NCBI GenBank assembly: GCA_014729455.1 | Contig: WJJW01000497.1 | Span: 1 to 7,919, forward strand | Direction of reading: 5' to 3' | DNA from: Candidatus Eiseniibacteriota bacterium | GTDB taxonomy: Bacteria > Eisenbacteria > RBG-16-71-46 > CAIMUX01 > VGJL01 | Length of the DNA stretch: 7,919 nucleotides | In this document: positions 1 through 7,029 of the stretch, piece after piece | How the letters are laid out: each line of letters opens with the position of its first letter | Position numbering within the stretch: position 1 is the first letter of the stretch | Program-made: the position numbers and the translations under genes | Notes under the pieces: generated by a model | Database searches by the model: none | Told to the model about the DNA's origin: nothing | What the model saw: only the letters and a program-made list of their open reading frames with translations

Positions 1-1376
1 CTCCGCTGGACCCCCATCCGAACGGCGAGCTTTCCATCCGCCACGCTCCAGGTCATCGTTCCCAGCAGAGGGTTCTCGTACGTGCCGGCGTAGTCGCCCA
101 GCGGCCGGGGCAGCTCCTGGGAACGGGCGGCCCTTCGATCCCGGTCCTCGCGGATCATTCCTCGGAATCGCGCCATCTGTTCCTTCAACCTGGTCCTCTC
201 CGCCACCCAGGTCGAGTCGCTCTCCGGCTTTTCGAGAAGGCGGTCGTACACGGCCCGGGAACCGATGTCCGCCAGAAACGCCCCCAGCCGACCGGCGTTG
301 ACGAGCATCACGATCCCGACGTCGTGCTCCGGCATGAAGGAGACGTGGGAGTGGAACCCGGTGTAGCCCCCGAACCCCTGTAGAAGGACGTCGTCGTCGT
401 ACGACCCGATGGCCCAGCCCATTCCGTAGCCACTTCGATGGACGCCGATGAAGCGGCTGTCTTGCTCGACCAGCTCCCGGTGGGTCGCGCGGATCGCCGA
501 GGGGGCGAACACCCTGCGCCCGTCGATCCGTCCGTCGTTGATGTTCACCTCCAGCCAGCGCGCCAGATCGGTGACCGTGCTGACCAGACCGCCCGCCGCG
601 TGCATGTTCGCGTCCTCCTTGCCGTACGGAAGCCGACGGAAGCCGTCCGGCTCGGCGCCGTGCGGCATCGCGAGCCGCGCCCGAGGGACCTCGGAGACGT
701 TGGCCGTCGTCGAAGCCATCCCGAGGGGTTCGAAGATCTCGCTGCGGAGGACCTCTTTCCAGTTTTCGTCGAGGTTCGCATCCAAAGCCAGGCTCGCCAC
801 GTTGTACCCGAGGTTCCCGTACTCGAACTCCCTCCCCTTCTCCGCCGGGCCGTGCTCCTCCAGAAGCCGGATCAGGAGTGCCGGCGTGAACTCTCCCGTA
901 TAGGCGGTGCGAAACGTCACGGGCCCGTCGTTCTCGATCCCGTGAGTGTGCGTCAACAGATCCAGCAGCGTGATCGCCGTGGGATCGAGAGGTTCCGCGA
1001 GCCGGACGTCCGGCAAGTACTCTTTCAACGATTCGTTCAGATCGATCGTCCCGCGCTCATGGAGGATCCGGGCGGCCAGCCCCAGGAAGGGTTTCGTCGA
1101 GGAGGCGATGTAGAAGACCGTCTCCGGTGTCACGGGTCGCTCCGATTCGACGTCGGCGGTGCCGAACCCTCTCGTGTAGACGACCTCTTCGCCCCGCACC
1201 ACGGCGACCGCCGCGCCCGGGACGTGATCCGGAGCGAAGACCTCCTCCAGGATCGAGTCGAGCTCCGCCTCGAGGTCGGCGGCCCCCGCTTTCGAGCCGA
1301 ACAGCGGTGTCACGATCAGCGCCGCGAAGATCGCCCCCACGACCACGTGGCTGGAGCTTCTACTGAGACCTCGCAT
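1..1376 (-). CDS. Exported serine hydrolase, beta-lactamase class C / penicillin-binding fold (3' end beyond window)
   Basis: The frame reads from ATG at 1376 to the window edge without a stop, giving 458 residues. A signal peptide is visible (basic start, hydrophobic residues 10-26, cleavage likely near AGA at 30-32). The catalytic domain follows. SSTK at 92-95 is the SxxK motif (nucleophile Ser92, general base Lys95), and YGN at 186-188 is the YxN motif. The segment GFGGYTGF (334-341) followed by HSHVSFMPEHDVGIVMLVN is the family's third-motif region, but the usual His/Lys of HxG/KTG is absent. Residues from about 425 begin the C-terminal domain often found after such hydrolases (LGDYAGTYENPLLG). 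Family members are esterases, D-amino-acid peptidases or beta-lactamases acting in the periplasm or outside the cell, and the substrate cannot be read from sequence. The start is supported by a strong ribosome binding site. The nearest upstream gene lies 484 bp away, so it is probably transcribed separately. The family call is firm; the substrate is unknown. Confidence 0.93.
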   Translation of the reverse strand, partial: MRGLSRSSSHVVVGAIFAALIVTPLFGSKAGAADLEAELDSILEEVFAPDHVPGAAVAVVRGEEVVYTRGFGTADVESERPVTPETVFYIASSTKPFLGLAARILHERGTIDLNESLKEYLPDVRLAEPLDPTAITLLDLLTHTHGIENDGPVTFRTAYTGEFTPALLIRLLEEHGPAEKGREFEYGNLGYNVASLALDANLDENWKEVLRSEIFEPLGMASTTANVSEVPRARLAMPHGAEPDGFRRLPYGKEDANMHAAGGLVSTVTDLARWLEVNINDGRIDGRRVFAPSAIRATHRELVEQDSRFIGVHRSGYGMGWAIGSYDDDVLLQGFGGYTGFHSHVSFMPEHDVGIVMLVNAGRLGAFLADIGSRAVYDRLLEKPESDSTWVAERTRLKEQMARFRGMIREDRDRRAARSQELPRPLGDYAGTYENPLLGTMTWSVADGKLAVRMGVQR

Positions 1377-1860
1377 CGTTTCCTCCTCGATCCACGGCCG
1401 ATGTGTGTGCATCGTCGGTCGATCCGTCCACCAGATCAGCGACGCCCGGCGCCCGCCGAAGCCGCACGTGATCCATCCCGGCGTCGCTTGCGTACCGCGA
1501 CGGGAACCGGGTCACAGGGTGGGTCTACGGAGGGGACACCGGAAAGGTTCGGTTCGTTTCGGCGGATCACGCCCGGGCCGGCGGTCGCCCGAGAAAACAC
1601 GGATCGGGACGAGCGAAAGAACGAGCAGGATCGAGTGGGTCACGAAGGAGCCGGGCAGGAATCCCTCTGCGGGGATCGGCGACACCTACCGGTCAAGACG
1701 CACGCGAAGAGAACCCGACGCCACGGCTTCGCCGTCATCCCGCCACGGCACGACCCGGCCGACGTCTCCTCCAAGTCCCCTCTTCTGCGTCCTCCCGAAG
1801 TGCCTCACCGGCCACGAGGCCGCCGAGATCTTCGGATCAGATCGCGTTCGGGACCGCTGC
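1377..1860. other. Intergenic region of 484 bp without a supported gene
   Basis: Frames crossing this stretch are extensions of antisense or out-of-frame reading and give arginine-rich translations with no recognisable domain, so I see no gene. Near the left end, in the serine hydrolase leader, a small hairpin (cgatg / catcg, 1399-1414, six-base loop) sits just upstream of the ribosome binding site. Near the right end, shortly after the stop codon of the propeller gene, a five-pair perfect stem (1809-1822, loop acga) could help end transcription, but no T-run follows it on the minus strand. A second short stem lies at 1723-1735. No convincing -35/-10 pair was found for the hydrolase gene. None of these hairpins is strong enough to be called as a functional element. 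Confidence 0.5.
1381..1387 (-). promoter_or_regulatory. Ribosome binding site of the serine hydrolase gene
   Basis: On the minus strand AGGAGGA lies four bases before the ATG at 1376, a near-perfect Shine-Dalgarno match at normal spacing. It fixes this ATG as the start, in agreement with the signal peptide that begins there. Confidence 0.75.
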
Positions 1861-4800
1861 CTAGCGCAGCAGCACCAGCTTGCGCACGGATGCGGCCTGA
1901 TCCGTAACGAGACGAACGAAGTAGACTCCCGTGCCGAGACGGCGTCCCTCATCGTCTCGACCGGCCCAGGGTATTGCATGCTCGCCAGCCTCGAAACGGC
2001 GATCGACGAGCGTCGCCTGACGTCGTCCATGCGCCCCGAAGACGTCGAGTCGAACGGGACCGGCCGCCGGAAGTCGGAAGTGCACCTCGGACCCCCATGA
2101 CGAGGGGTTCGGCAGGATCCGCAACCGGACATTCGCGTCCGCGGAGCCGATCCGCTCCTCTTCTTCCGGGATCGACGTCCAGACCGGTGCGAACCGCAGG
2201 ATCGCGCCGTCGTGACCGACGGCCCAACCATGGAGCGCGTCCACCAGGTGGAGCGCCTGGAGGTAGCTCTCGTGCGCTCCGTAGACTTCGGTCCAGCTCG
2301 AACCGCCGTCTTGCGTTCGGTAGCTGCGCCCTTCGATCAGGCGCGCCCCGACGGTCAAGCCGTGCGAGGGATCGACGAACTGGATGTCGTTGAGGTTCCA
2401 GGCCGGATTCTCGTCTTCCAGGTGCTGCTCGGTCCACGTGAACCCGCCGTCCTGCGTCCTCAAGACCGAGGCGTCCGACGTACAGACCCAGCCGGTCGCG
2501 TCGTCCACGAAGGAGACTCCGGACGGTCGCGCGTCCGTCGGCAGATACCGAATCGACCAGCTCGCGCCGCCGTTCTCGGTCTTGAGCATCAACCCGTCCG
2601 AGTCCGCCGCGATCCAACCGTGCTCCAGATCCGTGAAGTCGACAGCGGCGAGCGTGGCGGTCACTCCGCTCTGCTGAGCTCCCCAGTACGCGCCCCCGTC
2701 GGTGGTGTGGCGGATCTCCCCGCCCGTGCAAACCGCCCAGCCGATCTCCGTCCCCTCGAAGTGGAGATCCAGGAGCAGTCGGTCGGTTCCGCTCGCCTGC
2801 GACGTCCAGCTCTGGCCGCCGTTCGTCGTCTTCCGCATCACCCCTTGCCGTCCCCCGATCCAGCCGACCGCGGGGTCCGCGAAATGGACCGCGTGAAGGT
2901 CCTCGGAGGTCCCGACCTCCTGCTGGACCCAGTGGTCCCCCCCGTCGATCGTCGAGAGGACCGTCCCGTCGTCGCCGACGACCCAACCGGTCAGACGATC
3001 CACGAAGCAGACGTCTCGAAGGTGCTGCGTCGTGCCGCTCGCGAGTACCTCCCAACCCACGCCTCCACCCGGCGTGCTGTAGAGCAGATTCTCGAGAATC
3101 CGCAGGCCTGCCGATCCATCCGGAACGAGGATCAGGCTGTCCGACGGCGCGACGTCCAGGAGGAGCCCGGGAGTGACGTACCGTCCCAACTGGAGGGGGT
3201 TCTCCTCGTCAGCCAGATGCAGCATGTAGATCTGGTTGTACGTCGGGACGGTCAGGTAGGCGAAGTCCCCGATCGTCTCGACGTCGAAGAACGGAACCCC
3301 CGGATCATTGTAGCTGCTGATCAGCGCCGGGTTCTCCGGATCGCTGATGTCCAGGGTCAGGAAGCCGCTCGCATAGTCGGACGAGCTCAGGTACGCCCGG
3401 TCGCCGACGACGTCCACGTCATGCACTTCCGGAGCTTCGTAGGAGCCCGTCTCGACGGGAGAGTCGGGATCGGAGACGTCGATGACCCGCATGCCGGCGT
3501 TCCTCGCCGCGACGTATACGTGGTCCCCGGCCGGCTCGATGCTCTGCACGGTTGCCGGTAGCAAGAGGGATCCCCGCTCGACGGGCGCCTCCGGGTCTGA
3601 GACGTCGACGATTCGCAGCCAGTCCGATCCGTCGATGACGAAGTCGATGATGTAGGCGAACTCCCCCTGGACCTCTACCTCGTACGGCTGGTCGATGCCC
3701 AGCACGCCGATCTCCGCCGGGGCCGTCGGATCGATCGACAGATCGGCGATCCGCAGGCCGCCGTCCGCATCGGCGACGTACAACAGGTTTTCCACGATGT
3801 CCGTATCCTGCGTGAATCCCGGTGTGTCGTACTGGCCGACCAGAAGCGGCGCCGTCAGGTCCGTCAGGTCGAGAACCAGAACCCCGTCGTCATGCTCGGC
3901 CAGATAGGCGTAGTCGCCGCGCCGCTCCACGTCGAAAGTGCGGGAGAAGGTCTCGTAGTTGCCGGCGAGGTCCGGATGCATCGGATTCGACGCATCGAGC
4001 GCGACCCAACCCGAGTATCCTCCCCCGAGGTGGACCGTCGGTCCTGCCAGCTCGATCGCCTTCGGGGCACCGTTCCAATGGTCGGGAAACGTATAGGCGC
4101 CGACCTTGGACACTTCGTATGGGTTCGATACATCGACGATGACCACCTCATGATTGAAGTCCCGCGAGTAGTAGAGGTAGTCCCCCTGCACATCCATGTC
4201 GCTGATGTTGTATCCGGATGGATAGGTATCGTAGATCGGGTCATTGAGACTCTCGGGATTGAGGACCCAGATCTCTCCGCCCCGCGCCATATAGGCGACG
4301 TCATTCGAACCGGTGATCACGGGGCCGCTTCCCAGATGGTCCGGAATGCTGCCGTTGACGTGGAGCTGTCCGTTCGCGTCGAGTCGGAACCGGAGGTAGC
4401 GTTGGGCTCCGACGGCGTGCAGGTAGCCGCCCTTGGCGAGGAAGATGTCGAAGTTTCCGTTCCCCGTTTCCGACGAACCGCCGACGTGGACCGGATGGGT
4501 CGGATCGCTGACGTCGAGGACCCGGATTCCGCCTCCACCGTAGTCGATGATGGCGAAGCGTCCGGACACCTCGACGGCGTCGAGGTCGCTCCCGAGGGGG
4601 TTACCGGGCGATTCCCTGTTGAGGAGAAGCTGCGGAGCGGATGGGTCCGCGACGTCCCAGATCTCCAGTCCCCCCTCGCCGCACGCGAGGAAGAGCCGTT
4701 GGGTCGCAGGGTCGTAGCAGGCATCCAGCACGAGACCCAGAGTGTGAATGGAGTCGGAGAGGAGCTGCGGGTCGGCGAGATCCTCGATGTCGAGCACGAG

Positions 4801-5046
4801 GACGGCGCCGCCGCTTCCGACGAAGGCGAGGCCTCTTCCCTCATCGACCGATACGGCGAGCGACTGGCCGTACGGCCAGATGCCGACACGCTCGAACACG
4901 CCGTCTCGGGTCTCTTCCCGATTCGGAGCGTCAGAGTCGGTGATCGGCTCGGCGGTCGTTGCGGGCAGTGTGGCCCCGCACGACAGAATGAGTACGAGAA
5001 GAACACGGAAAGAAATGCGACTCGAGGCGATCGGGATCCGAGACAT
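1861..5046 (-). CDS. Secreted multi-beta-propeller protein: LVIVD repeats, Ycf48/BNR-like repeats and FlgD-like C-terminal domain
   Basis: The product has 1061 residues. Residues 1-32 form an export signal (basic start, hydrophobic VLLVLILSCGA). Cys23 follows ILS, a weak lipobox, so a lipoprotein is possible but not favoured. Residues about 60-659 hold fourteen degenerate LVIVD-type repeats (typical unit: AYVA...GLRVIDVSDPxxPVxxGxY). Residues about 665-957 hold seven repeats of the Ycf48/BNR type; six carry an Asp-box such as TIDGGDHW, and the seventh has lost it. Residues 972-1061 form a FlgD-like/type IX-like C-terminal domain starting ILPNPS and ending GVYFVRLVTDQ...VRKLVLLR. Ycf48 propellers bind proteins (photosystem II assembly), and Asp-box propellers also occur in sialidases, but no catalytic residues are recognisable here. 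Role: an exported binding or scaffold protein, partner unknown. It is separated from the gene upstream by 243 bp. Domain calls are firm; the function is open. Confidence 0.93.
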   Translation of the reverse strand: MSRIPIASSRISFRVLLVLILSCGATLPATTAEPITDSDAPNREETRDGVFERVGIWPYGQSLAVSVDEGRGLAFVGSGGAVLVLDIEDLADPQLLSDSIHTLGLVLDACYDPATQRLFLACGEGGLEIWDVADPSAPQLLLNRESPGNPLGSDLDAVEVSGRFAIIDYGGGGIRVLDVSDPTHPVHVGGSSETGNGNFDIFLAKGGYLHAVGAQRYLRFRLDANGQLHVNGSIPDHLGSGPVITGSNDVAYMARGGEIWVLNPESLNDPIYDTYPSGYNISDMDVQGDYLYYSRDFNHEVVIVDVSNPYEVSKVGAYTFPDHWNGAPKAIELAGPTVHLGGGYSGWVALDASNPMHPDLAGNYETFSRTFDVERRGDYAYLAEHDDGVLVLDLTDLTAPLLVGQYDTPGFTQDTDIVENLLYVADADGGLRIADLSIDPTAPAEIGVLGIDQPYEVEVQGEFAYIIDFVIDGSDWLRIVDVSDPEAPVERGSLLLPATVQSIEPAGDHVYVAARNAGMRVIDVSDPDSPVETGSYEAPEVHDVDVVGDRAYLSSSDYASGFLTLDISDPENPALISSYNDPGVPFFDVETIGDFAYLTVPTYNQIYMLHLADEENPLQLGRYVTPGLLLDVAPSDSLILVPDGSAGLRILENLLYSTPGGGVGWEVLASGTTQHLRDVCFVDRLTGWVVGDDGTVLSTIDGGDHWVQQEVGTSEDLHAVHFADPAVGWIGGRQGVMRKTTNGGQSWTSQASGTDRLLLDLHFEGTEIGWAVCTGGEIRHTTDGGAYWGAQQSGVTATLAAVDFTDLEHGWIAADSDGLMLKTENGGASWSIRYLPTDARPSGVSFVDDATGWVCTSDASVLRTQDGGFTWTEQHLEDENPAWNLNDIQFVDPSHGLTVGARLIEGRSYRTQDGGSSWTEVYGAHESYLQALHLVDALHGWAVGHDGAILRFAPVWTSIPEEEERIGSADANVRLRILPNPSSWGSEVHFRLPAAGPVRLDVFGAHGRRQATLVDRRFEAGEHAIPWAGRDDEGRRLGTGVYFVRLVTDQAASVRKLVLLR
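1864..2133 (-). other. FlgD-like / type IX-like C-terminal domain of the propeller protein
   Basis: Residues 972-1061 show the hallmark order PNPSSWGSEVHFRLP, then VRLDVFGAHGRR, then GEHAIPWAGRDDEGRRLGTGVYFVRL, then a short basic/hydrophobic end. Such domains sit at the C-terminus of secreted proteins in the FCB group and related phyla. Some of them act as secretion or surface-anchoring signals of the type IX system, while others are only known as FlgD Ig-like modules. The same module ends the neighbouring protein at 7033-7302. Confidence 0.8.
2176..3054 (-). repeat. Seven Ycf48/BNR (Asp-box) protein repeats in the propeller protein
   Basis: Residues 665-957 contain seven units of the form [L]xxVxFxDxxxGWxxGxxGxxxxTxDGGxxW. 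The Asp-box motifs are TIDGGDHW (699-706), TTNGGQSW (740-747), TTDGGAYW (781-788), TENGGASW (823-830), TQDGGFTW (864-871) and TQDGGSSW (911-918). The seventh unit, GWAVGHDGAILRFAPVW, lacks the Asp-box. Seven units fit one seven-bladed propeller of the plant and cyanobacterial Ycf48/HCF136 kind. Confidence 0.85.
3070..4869 (-). repeat. Fourteen LVIVD-type protein repeats in the propeller protein
   Basis: Residues 60-659 divide into fourteen units of about 40-47 residues. Clear units start near residues 151, 279, 367, 411, 453, 498, 541 and 584, each with a core of the form G-[LVI]-x-[VI]-[VIL]-D-[VIL]-S-[DN]-P-x-x-P. Units near 197-237 and 238-278 are degenerate (YLRFRLDANGQ, EIWVLNPESLN). The last unit ends with GLRILENLLYSTP. 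Boundaries are by eye and could shift by several residues. Each unit is expected to form one four-stranded blade, so fourteen would fit two seven-bladed propellers. Confidence 0.8.
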
Positions 5047-5289
5047 GGCGAGCCTCCCGGGGATAGAGCACCTCCGAGATCCCGACCTCCCCCCCCTCGC
5101 CGCGCACCCTCACAGTCGCTCGCCCAAGAGAGGCCAGGGGTCCGGAGCCAAGTCCATGACCTTTTCCGTCCACTCGAGGATAGATCACCCGCCGTGGGAA
5201 CCGAAGCGCATGCGGGTTCGGATCGCTAATGCCGTCGGCGAGCGTTTCTGATGAGGCGACAACGGGCGGCCGGTCGGGGATCTCGGCGA
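5047..5289 (-). other. Upstream region of the propeller gene (243 bp)
   Basis: This spacer lies between the stop codon of the glycosyltransferase gene and the start of the propeller gene. It holds the ribosome binding site, a run of eight G on the minus strand (5089-5096), and two copies of a 12-base element, GGTGATCTATCC (5178-5189) and GGTGCTCTATCC (5061-5072), differing at one base. TATCCT within the upstream copy could be a poor -10 box, but its best-spaced -35 (TTCGGT) matches the consensus at only two positions. No terminator with a T-run was found after the glycosyltransferase stop. Confidence 0.4.
5053..5058 (-). promoter_or_regulatory. Ribosome binding site of the propeller gene
   Basis: On the minus strand GGGAGG lies six bases before the ATG at 5046. 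Spacing and sequence fit a Shine-Dalgarno site, and the start is also supported by the signal peptide immediately following it. Confidence 0.6.
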
Positions 5290-6882
5290 TCAGGGAAACT
5301 CCGCATCCCGTCCGAAGTTCATCTTCAGCACCGCCTCTAGCCTCGCGCGAGCGAAGATCGGATCACGCGTAGCCGCATAGACCACTTCGTAGTAACGCCG
5401 AATTCCCGGGTTCCGGATCCGGTTCTCCCGCGCCCGGAGCGATTCCACGTAGCCGGCGGGGATCCGCCGGTGGAAGTGCCCCGACTTCCAATCCTCGATC
5501 CGATCCGGTTGGATCGCCGGCAGCCGCGCCAGCAATGGATCGCTCAGCCCGACCTTGTCGACGAGGTGCTTTCCCGGTCCCGCGGCGAAGCCGGCGTATC
5601 CGATCGGCTCGCTTCCGTACGCCCCACCCACGTGCACCCTTCCCGGTCGTGACCGGATCCGTTTCCCGTAGCGGTACCAATCGTGATCCGGCATCTCGAT
5701 CCCCGGTCGCCAGGCCAGAAGACCGGCGCCCTCGTTCACGACGTACCACTTCGCGTCGATGTAGCTGGGATTCTGCGCGTAGGGCCGGTACAACGGGGTT
5801 CCGAACTTGATCGCGGAGATCGGGCTCCAGCCCATGTAGGCGACGAGGATCACGAGCGCCGCGACCCCGAATCGACGGCTCGGGACTCCTTTCACGAACA
5901 GGACCGTGGCCACGAAGAGCGGGACGGCGAAGAACCGCCCGCTCAGGTGCGTGGCGGAAGCGGCCGAGAGGACGACGAACAGCATGTAGAGCAACACCCC
6001 CGCGATGATCGCGATGGCCGCGCGGGGGAGTCGTCGCACGGCGAAGTACAACCCGAAACCGAGAACGACGTACGCGGCGGTATCCCAGGATATGCTGTTC
6101 CAGAGGTACTCGAGTCCTCGCTCGATCCTCCAGGAGAGGGGGAAGCCTGTCGCCAGGACCTTCGCGTAGGCCGTGTTCGGGAACGGAGACCCGTAGTAGA
6201 AGAGGGCGAACAGCAGCCATCCCGTCGCGGGGATGGTTCCGACGAGGACCGCGCGAACGCGTCGCCAACCGGAGACGACCCGTGTCGAGAGGAGAAGGTA
6301 GACGAGAGCGGGAACGTACAAGAGAAGGGTATCCTGTCGGTTCACGAACGCGAGCGATGCCAGCAGCACGGCCCCGGTCAGACCCCGTTCGCTCGCTCCT
6401 TCGTCCTCGTCCATGCGTAGGACCCGGACCACGAACACCGCTGCGATCAGGTATGAGAGGGAGTTCTCCAGTCCCGAGGAAGCGTAGTCGAGGATCGCCT
6501 TCGAAGAGAGAATCGCGACGACCAGGAGATAGCCCCTCCAGTGATCTTCCCGAAACCCCCGCGTGACCAGCACCCATGCGAGGAGCAGCGCCGCCAAGGT
6601 CAGAACGCACGACAAGACGATTGCCGTGAAGAAGAACTCCGAGGTGAACGCCACCGCGCCGGTGACGAAAAACATCCAGAGTGGATGCGTATACGCCTGC
6701 ACCCTCTCCGAGACGTTCCACGTCAGTCCGTGGCCGTTCAGGAGGTTGTCGACGACGCGAAACGTGATGTAAGCGTCATCGACCACCCACGCGTTGATCA
6801 GCAGTACGACCGCGAACAGGAGCATCACCCCGAGAGGACCCGCGACGTTTCGCGCTCGTTTCGTTCGATTCGTCGGCGGCAT
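5290..6882 (-). CDS. Polytopic GT-C glycosyltransferase, AftB (arabinofuranosyltransferase)-like
   Basis: The 530-residue product has about ten to twelve membrane segments (for example 15-33, 82-107, 117-155, 184-200, 210-229, 268-308, 316-355) and a soluble C-terminal part from about 360. Residues 34-70, VDDAYITFRVVDNLLNGHGLTWN...ERVQAYTHPLWM, form the conserved first extracytoplasmic loop of this family. The acidic pair Asp35-Asp36 is the expected catalytic site of GT-C enzymes. Other family-like stretches are SSGLENSLSY (135-144), NRQDTLL (181-187), GSPFPNTAYAK (231-241), SGRFFAVPLF (314-323), DKVGLSDPLLAR (442-453) and GHFHRRIPAGYVESL (468-482). Known relatives move a sugar from a polyprenyl-phosphate donor to a cell-envelope glycan on the outer face of the inner membrane; mycobacterial AftB adds terminal arabinofuranose. 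Donor and acceptor are unknown here. A G-rich stretch (GGGGGGAAGCA) before the ATG is a moderate ribosome binding site. The superfamily call is firm, AftB-like is likely, and arabinose specificity is only an inference. Confidence 0.88.
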   Translation of the reverse strand: MPPTNRTKRARNVAGPLGVMLLFAVVLLINAWVVDDAYITFRVVDNLLNGHGLTWNVSERVQAYTHPLWMFFVTGAVAFTSEFFFTAIVLSCVLTLAALLLAWVLVTRGFREDHWRGYLLVVAILSSKAILDYASSGLENSLSYLIAAVFVVRVLRMDEDEGASERGLTGAVLLASLAFVNRQDTLLLYVPALVYLLLSTRVVSGWRRVRAVLVGTIPATGWLLFALFYYGSPFPNTAYAKVLATGFPLSWRIERGLEYLWNSISWDTAAYVVLGFGLYFAVRRLPRAAIAIIAGVLLYMLFVVLSAASATHLSGRFFAVPLFVATVLFVKGVPSRRFGVAALVILVAYMGWSPISAIKFGTPLYRPYAQNPSYIDAKWYVVNEGAGLLAWRPGIEMPDHDWYRYGKRIRSRPGRVHVGGAYGSEPIGYAGFAAGPGKHLVDKVGLSDPLLARLPAIQPDRIEDWKSGHFHRRIPAGYVESLRARENRIRNPGIRRYYEVVYAATRDPIFARARLEAVLKMNFGRDAEFP

Positions 6883-6915
6883 TGCTTCCCCCCGGCCGTG
6901 AAGTGGACCGCGGCC

Positions 6916-6924
6916 AGTCTAGCA
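6916..6924 (-). promoter_or_regulatory. Candidate extended -10 promoter of the glycosyltransferase gene
   Basis: The minus strand reads TGCTAGACT, i.e. TG-n followed by TAGACT, a four-of-six match to the TATAAT box with an extended -10 TG. It lies 33 bases before the ATG at 6882, which would leave a leader of about 25 bases. No good -35 is present at 16-18 bases upstream, which is tolerated by extended -10 promoters. A second TAGACT occurs at 6986-6991 without the TG. This is a prediction from sequence only. Confidence 0.4.
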
Positions 6925-7029
6925 CGGGGTTGAAAGGAGAGAGGATTCCGGCCGACCGTCCGGAGCGGGACATGCCGTACCGGAGAGTCTAAGGGGACGG
7001 CTTGCGCAAGAATCCGCCGGGAGGTCGCC

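Noticed and set aside
1809..1822. Perfect five-pair hairpin after the propeller gene as a rho-independent terminator
   Set aside because: The stem is short and no T-run follows it on the minus strand, so termination cannot be claimed; it is mentioned only in the intergenic description.
438..1907. Long plus-strand open frame (489 codons) opposite the serine hydrolase gene
   Set aside because: Its translation is arginine- and proline-rich with no recognisable domain, and it lies antisense to a gene with intact catalytic motifs, a signal peptide and a ribosome binding site. High GC content produces such antisense frames.
1686..2231. Minus-strand frame of 181 codons overlapping the end of the propeller gene and the spacer
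   Set aside because: It overlaps the conserved C-terminal domain in another frame and its translation is low-complexity (Arg, Ser) without homology that I can recognise.
2212..5229. Two plus-strand open frames of about 450 codons each (2212-3561 and 3892-5229) opposite the propeller gene
   Set aside because: They mirror the repeat structure of the minus-strand gene, show no domain of their own, and have biased composition expected of antisense reading in GC-rich DNA.
5978..6882. Transporter or permease as an alternative reading of the polytopic protein
   Set aside because: The DDAYITFR loop and the long conserved soluble C-terminal part match GT-C glycosyltransferases, and no transporter signature is visible.
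7001..7010. Palindrome cttgcgcaag between the edge-truncated gene and the glycosyltransferase gene
   Set aside because: It is a ten-base perfect palindrome with no loop and no T-run, so it is not a terminator; a single copy is too little to call an operator.
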